NCBI GenBank assembly: GCA_964399195.1
Contig: CAYNPY010000013.1
Span: forward strand, 1-50,702
Reading direction: 5' to 3'
Source of the DNA: CAINDZ01 sp964399195
GTDB lineage: Bacteria > Krumholzibacteriota > Krumholzibacteriia > LZORAL124-64-63
DNA: 50,702 nucleotides
Shown here: one piece after another, positions 47,899 to 50,702 of the stretch
Layout: each line of letters opens with the position of its first letter
Numbering within the stretch: position 1 is the first letter of the stretch
Notes under the pieces: generated by a model
The model's input: only the letters and a program-made list of their open reading frames with translations
What the model was told of the DNA's origin: nothing
Database searches by the model: none
Program-made: the position numbers and the translations under genes

Positions 47899-50702
47899 CT
47901 AATTCAGCAAAATCGCGCCACTTAGGGCCGGGATGGTCAGGGTCACATCGCCGCCCCGCAGGTCGATCTTGTCGCCCGTCCGGAAACTGCCGCCCTCGCT
48001 GCGCGGGAACAGGTCCGGGCCGACCTCCGCCTTCAGCACCAGGGTGGCCCCCGCCCCCGCCAGTTCCTTCAGCGCCGCCTGCGACAGCGTGAGCGTGACC
48101 GGCGACTGCCCGGCGTTGAACGCCGCCACGGCCAGCTTGCCGTCCAGTTCGCGCGCCACCAGGTAGCCCTTGCCGCTGGTCTGAAGCGCGGTGAAGGAGC
48201 CGCGCCTGAGCACCGGCGTGTCGCGGCGCAGGCGCGTGATCTTCCCGTAGTAGTCGCGCAGCGCCTTGCGCCGCGGGTCGCCCTCATAGCGCCAGTCCAT
48301 CGGCCGGCGGCAGTCGGGGTCCTTGTCGCCCACCATGCCCACTTCATTGCCGTACCAGATGTGCGGCATGCCCACGTAGGTCATGCCGAACAGCGCGCCC
48401 AGCATGAGCCGCCGGACGTCGCCGGCGCTGGTCAGGAAGCGCACCGTGTCGTGGCTGTCCATCAGGTTCATCATCACGGCCACCGACTGCGGCGGGTACT
48501 GGAAGCGGCCCGGGCTCAGGCGCGCGTCGAACGAGGCGGCGTCGAGCGAGCCCTTGCCGAAGAAGTCCATCACCGGGTCGCGGAAGAACTTGTAGTTCAT
48601 GGTCGAGTCGAAGCACTCCGGCCCGATCCAGCGCCCGGCGTTGCCCCACAACTCGCCCACCAGCCAGACGTCCTTCTTCACCTGGTCGCAGCGCTCGCGG
48701 AACAGCTTCCAGAACCAGAACGGCACCTCGTTGGGCACGTCCAGGCGGAAGCCGTCGATGTCGTATTCGCCCAGCCAGACATCCGCGGTCTTCAGCACGT
48801 AGTCCACCAGCGGCTGGTTCGGCGTCGCCTTCGCGATGTCGTCGACGTTGTTCTCGTCGGCGTTCGGCCGCTTCAGGTCGAAATTGAGATTGGGGTGAAG
48901 CCCGAAGCCCCACCAGCAGTCGTAGTAGTCGCTGGCGTTGAAGTCGCGCGACTTCGGCAGCGGCCAGCGCTTGAACTCGTACCAGTTGTAGTAGGGGCTG
49001 TCCGGGCCCTTCTCCACCGCGTCGCGGAAGGCGAAGTGCCAGTTGCCGGTGTGGTTGAAGGCCACGTCCACCACGACGCGGATGCCGCGCGCGTGGCAAT
49101 CCTTGACGAAAGCCTTGAACTCCTCCGGCGTGCCGAAGTGCGGGTCGATCTTCAGGTAGTCCACCGGGTCGTACTTGTGGTTGCTCATCCCCTGGTTCAG
49201 GGGATTGAAGTACAGCACCGTGACGCCCAGGTCGACCAGGTAGTCCAGCCTCTGCCGGATGCCGGCGATGTCGCCGCCGTAGAAGGAGTAGTAGTCCGGC
49301 TTGCCGTCGGTCCGGTACGGGCTGCGCACCAGCCCGCCCACGTCGTACCAGTCCTTCACGAGGTGGAAGTACTCGCCGTTGAGCTTGCCGGAGGCCGGCA
49401 GCGACGTAGCGCCCTCGTACATCGGTTCGGAAAAGTCGGGGTCGTTCCCGGGATCGCCGTTGGCGAAGCGCTCGGGGAAGATCTGGTAGACGATGCCGTC
49501 CTTGGCCCACTCGGGCGTCAGGAACGGCGTGTGCTCGGCGGCGTGGTAGACGAAGGGCGCGGGCTCCGCAGCCACCATGCCGCGGGCGCCGAACCACTCC
49601 ACGTGGTCGCCGTCGTGGTAGGAGATGACGTACTGCAGTTCCTGGTCCGGCGCGTCGAGCTTGACCCTGGTGCGGTAGTACTGGAACGAGGCGTCCTTCT
49701 CGGCCGGCTTCATGTCCAGGCCGGCCTTCTTGTCGGCGCCGGGATGCCACTCGCCCCCGCCCAGATGGTAGTGCACGACCAGGCGGTCGACGTCGCCCAG
49801 GTGGGCGCGCGCGGTCAGTTCCACCTCGGTCGCGGTGAGCGGGTTGCACGTGGAGTAGTCGAAGACGGGCTCGAGGTCGTCGCTGAAGATCTTCCCGTCG
49901 CCCAGTTCGATCGCGATGGTGGCGTACGAGGCGTCGACCTTCAGCACGGAGTTCTGGCCGCCGAAGCCGTCGTCGGTGCCCACCGGGTTGTTGGGGTCCT
50001 GCTTCCACTGCCCGTCGACGACGAACTTGTACTGGTAGGTGCCCTGGGCCAGCAGCAGCGTGACGGTGTACGTGCCGTCCTTGTCCGCGTCCAGCATGCG
50101 GGTCTTCGAGTCGTTCCAGTCGTTGAAGGTGCCGGCCAGGAAGACGTTCGTCACGCCGGAGATGACCGGCGTGAAGGCGAACTCCACCGAACGCAGTTCG
50201 CCGTCGCCGGCCGCGGCCCCGCCCGCGGCGGCGCCCGCTCCCGCGCCGGCCGCAGCGCCGCCGGCCGCGGCGTCGATCTTGTCCTTGCCCGCAGGCACCG
50301 TGACGACCGAGTTCTTGCCGCCGAAGCCGTCGTCCTGGGCCGCGGCGTTGTTGGGATCCTGCGTCCAGGTGCCGTCGACGACGAACTTGTACTGGTAGGT
50401 GCCGGGCGCCAACTCCATGACCAGGGTCCAGGTGCCGTCCTGGTTCGTCATGGGGTTGGCGCTGTCGCTCCAGCCGTTGAACTCGCCGGCCAGGCAGACG
50501 CGCCCGGCGCCCGGCGCGGCGTGCGCGAAGGTGACGGCGCACTTGCCGGCGGCGGCGGGCTTCGCGGCCGGCGTGGCCGCGGGTTTGGCGGCCGGCGGCG
50601 CCGGCGCGGCGGCGCCGCCGGCGCCGACCATCAAGATGGAGTTGTTTCCGCCGAAACCGTCCGGCGCGGCCTCCGGGTTCGCCCCATCCAGTTTCCAGTT
50701 TC
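47899..50702 (-). CDS. GH13 neopullulanase-like enzyme with tandem CBM48 modules, N-terminus outside the window
   Basis: At least 933 residues are visible. The frame continues upstream through 50702, where WKLDGANPEAAPDGFGGNNSIL is the end of another CBM48, so the ATG at 50634 is internal. Two full CBM48 modules follow (AGEFNGW ... YQYKFVVDGTW; AGTFNDWN ... YQYKFVVDGQW), split by Ala/Pro and Gly/Ala linkers. Next comes a CBM34-like domain (VDRLVVHYHLGGGEWH) and the GH13 barrel. The barrel has DVAFNHTG, nucleophile Asp in GFRLDVPNE, acid/base Glu in LVGELWG, SHDT, and WWGF-x-LHPNLN, as in the GH13_20 neopullulanase group. It cleaves alpha-1,4 (and often alpha-1,6) glucan. The cell location depends on the unseen start. 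The last strand ends LSGAILLN. Confidence 0.92.
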   Translation of the reverse strand, partial: NWKLDGANPEAAPDGFGGNNSILMVGAGGAAAPAPPAAKPAATPAAKPAAAGKCAVTFAHAAPGAGRVCLAGEFNGWSDSANPMTNQDGTWTLVMELAPGTYQYKFVVDGTWTQDPNNAAAQDDGFGGKNSVVTVPAGKDKIDAAAGGAAAGAGAGAAAGGAAAGDGELRSVEFAFTPVISGVTNVFLAGTFNDWNDSKTRMLDADKDGTYTVTLLLAQGTYQYKFVVDGQWKQDPNNPVGTDDGFGGQNSVLKVDASYATIAIELGDGKIFSDDLEPVFDYSTCNPLTATEVELTARAHLGDVDRLVVHYHLGGGEWHPGADKKAGLDMKPAEKDASFQYYRTRVKLDAPDQELQYVISYHDGDHVEWFGARGMVAAEPAPFVYHAAEHTPFLTPEWAKDGIVYQIFPERFANGDPGNDPDFSEPMYEGATSLPASGKLNGEYFHLVKDWYDVGGLVRSPYRTDGKPDYYSFYGGDIAGIRQRLDYLVDLGVTVLYFNPLNQGMSNHKYDPVDYLKIDPHFGTPEEFKAFVKDCHARGIRVVVDVAFNHTGNWHFAFRDAVEKGPDSPYYNWYEFKRWPLPKSRDFNASDYYDCWWGFGLHPNLNFDLKRPNADENNVDDIAKATPNQPLVDYVLKTADVWLGEYDIDGFRLDVPNEVPFWFWKLFRERCDQVKKDVWLVGELWGNAGRWIGPECFDSTMNYKFFRDPVMDFFGKGSLDAASFDARLSPGRFQYPPQSVAVMMNLMDSHDTVRFLTSAGDVRRLMLGALFGMTYVGMPHIWYGNEVGMVGDKDPDCRRPMDWRYEGDPRRKALRDYYGKITRLRRDTPVLRRGSFTALQTSGKGYLVARELDGKLAVAAFNAGQSPVTLTLSQAALKELAGAGATLVLKAEVGPDLFPRSEGGSFRTGDKIDLRGGDVTLTIPALSGAILLN

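Noticed and set aside
50634..50634. Start of the GH13 gene at the TTG-ATG pair near 50634
   Set aside because: The frame continues upstream to the window edge and encodes the end of another CBM48 module, so this start is internal.
1..50702. CRISPR arrays, insertion sequences, tRNA or rRNA genes
   Set aside because: No array of identical short repeats with spacers, no transposase motifs or terminal inverted repeats, and no tRNA cloverleaf or rRNA signature was seen on either strand. The repeats in 17.4-25.5 kb are protein-coding domain repeats.

Overview
The window is very GC-rich DNA from a diderm bacterium with a densely packed genome. No stretch longer than about 280 bases lacks a gene. 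I see no rRNA, tRNA, CRISPR array or mobile element. Four large secreted proteins end in FlgD/type-A or 'NPFSPNGDG' C-terminal sorting-like domains, there is a PorV/PorQ-type outer-membrane protein, and several products are lipoproteins or beta-barrels. This points to an FCB-superphylum-like lineage (Krumholzibacteria/Eisenbacteria-type candidate phyla would fit). The lineage is an inference, not a measurement.

Layout. 1-988 (minus): the start of a truncated exported protein and exonuclease III. 1190-3672 (plus): an NtrB/NtrC-type two-component pair. 3694-4917 (minus): a glycosyltransferase starting at TTG. 5127-11368 (minus): a two-gene operon of a GH57-like secreted glycosidase and a multi-module starch-binding-like surface protein, with a promoter upstream and a strong hairpin terminator. 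11565-17245 (minus): a tight four-gene operon of a PLP fold-type II enzyme, a DUF1611/DgcN-like enzyme, a PP-loop (MurL-like) to creatininase fusion, and a dipeptide-epimerase-like enolase-superfamily protein. 17389-25506 (minus): a 2705-residue repetitive surface protein with its own promoter and terminator. 25752-28391: a STAS protein, a small exported protein, 3-methyladenine DNA glycosylase I (plus) and an alpha/beta hydrolase. 28671-29999 (plus): a lipoprotein of unknown function.

30057-46487 is a divergent pair of operons. malG, malF and malE-like ABC importer genes run left with overlapping stop and start codons and no ATPase gene. A six-gene operon runs right: a 1998-residue surface protein with glucodextranase-C-like modules, a PorV-like protein, a beta-barrel, a CBM48-beta-barrel fusion, a CBM48 lipoprotein and a GT39-like membrane glycosyltransferase with TPRs. 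46551-50702 (minus) holds a two-module CBM20-like exported protein and a GH13 neopullulanase-like enzyme with tandem CBM48 modules. The GH13 gene runs off the right edge.

Taken together, 5-11 kb and 30-50.7 kb look like an alpha-glucan (starch/glycogen) utilisation system. It would bind polymer at the surface through CBM20/CBM48/glucodextranase-C modules, cleave it with GH57 and GH13 enzymes, pass oligosaccharides through outer-membrane barrels and import them with MalEFG. It contains no SusC/SusD pair. The four-gene operon at 11.6-17.2 kb is separate and looks like an undescribed glutamate-stereochemistry or peptide pathway. It is my main candidate for a new system.
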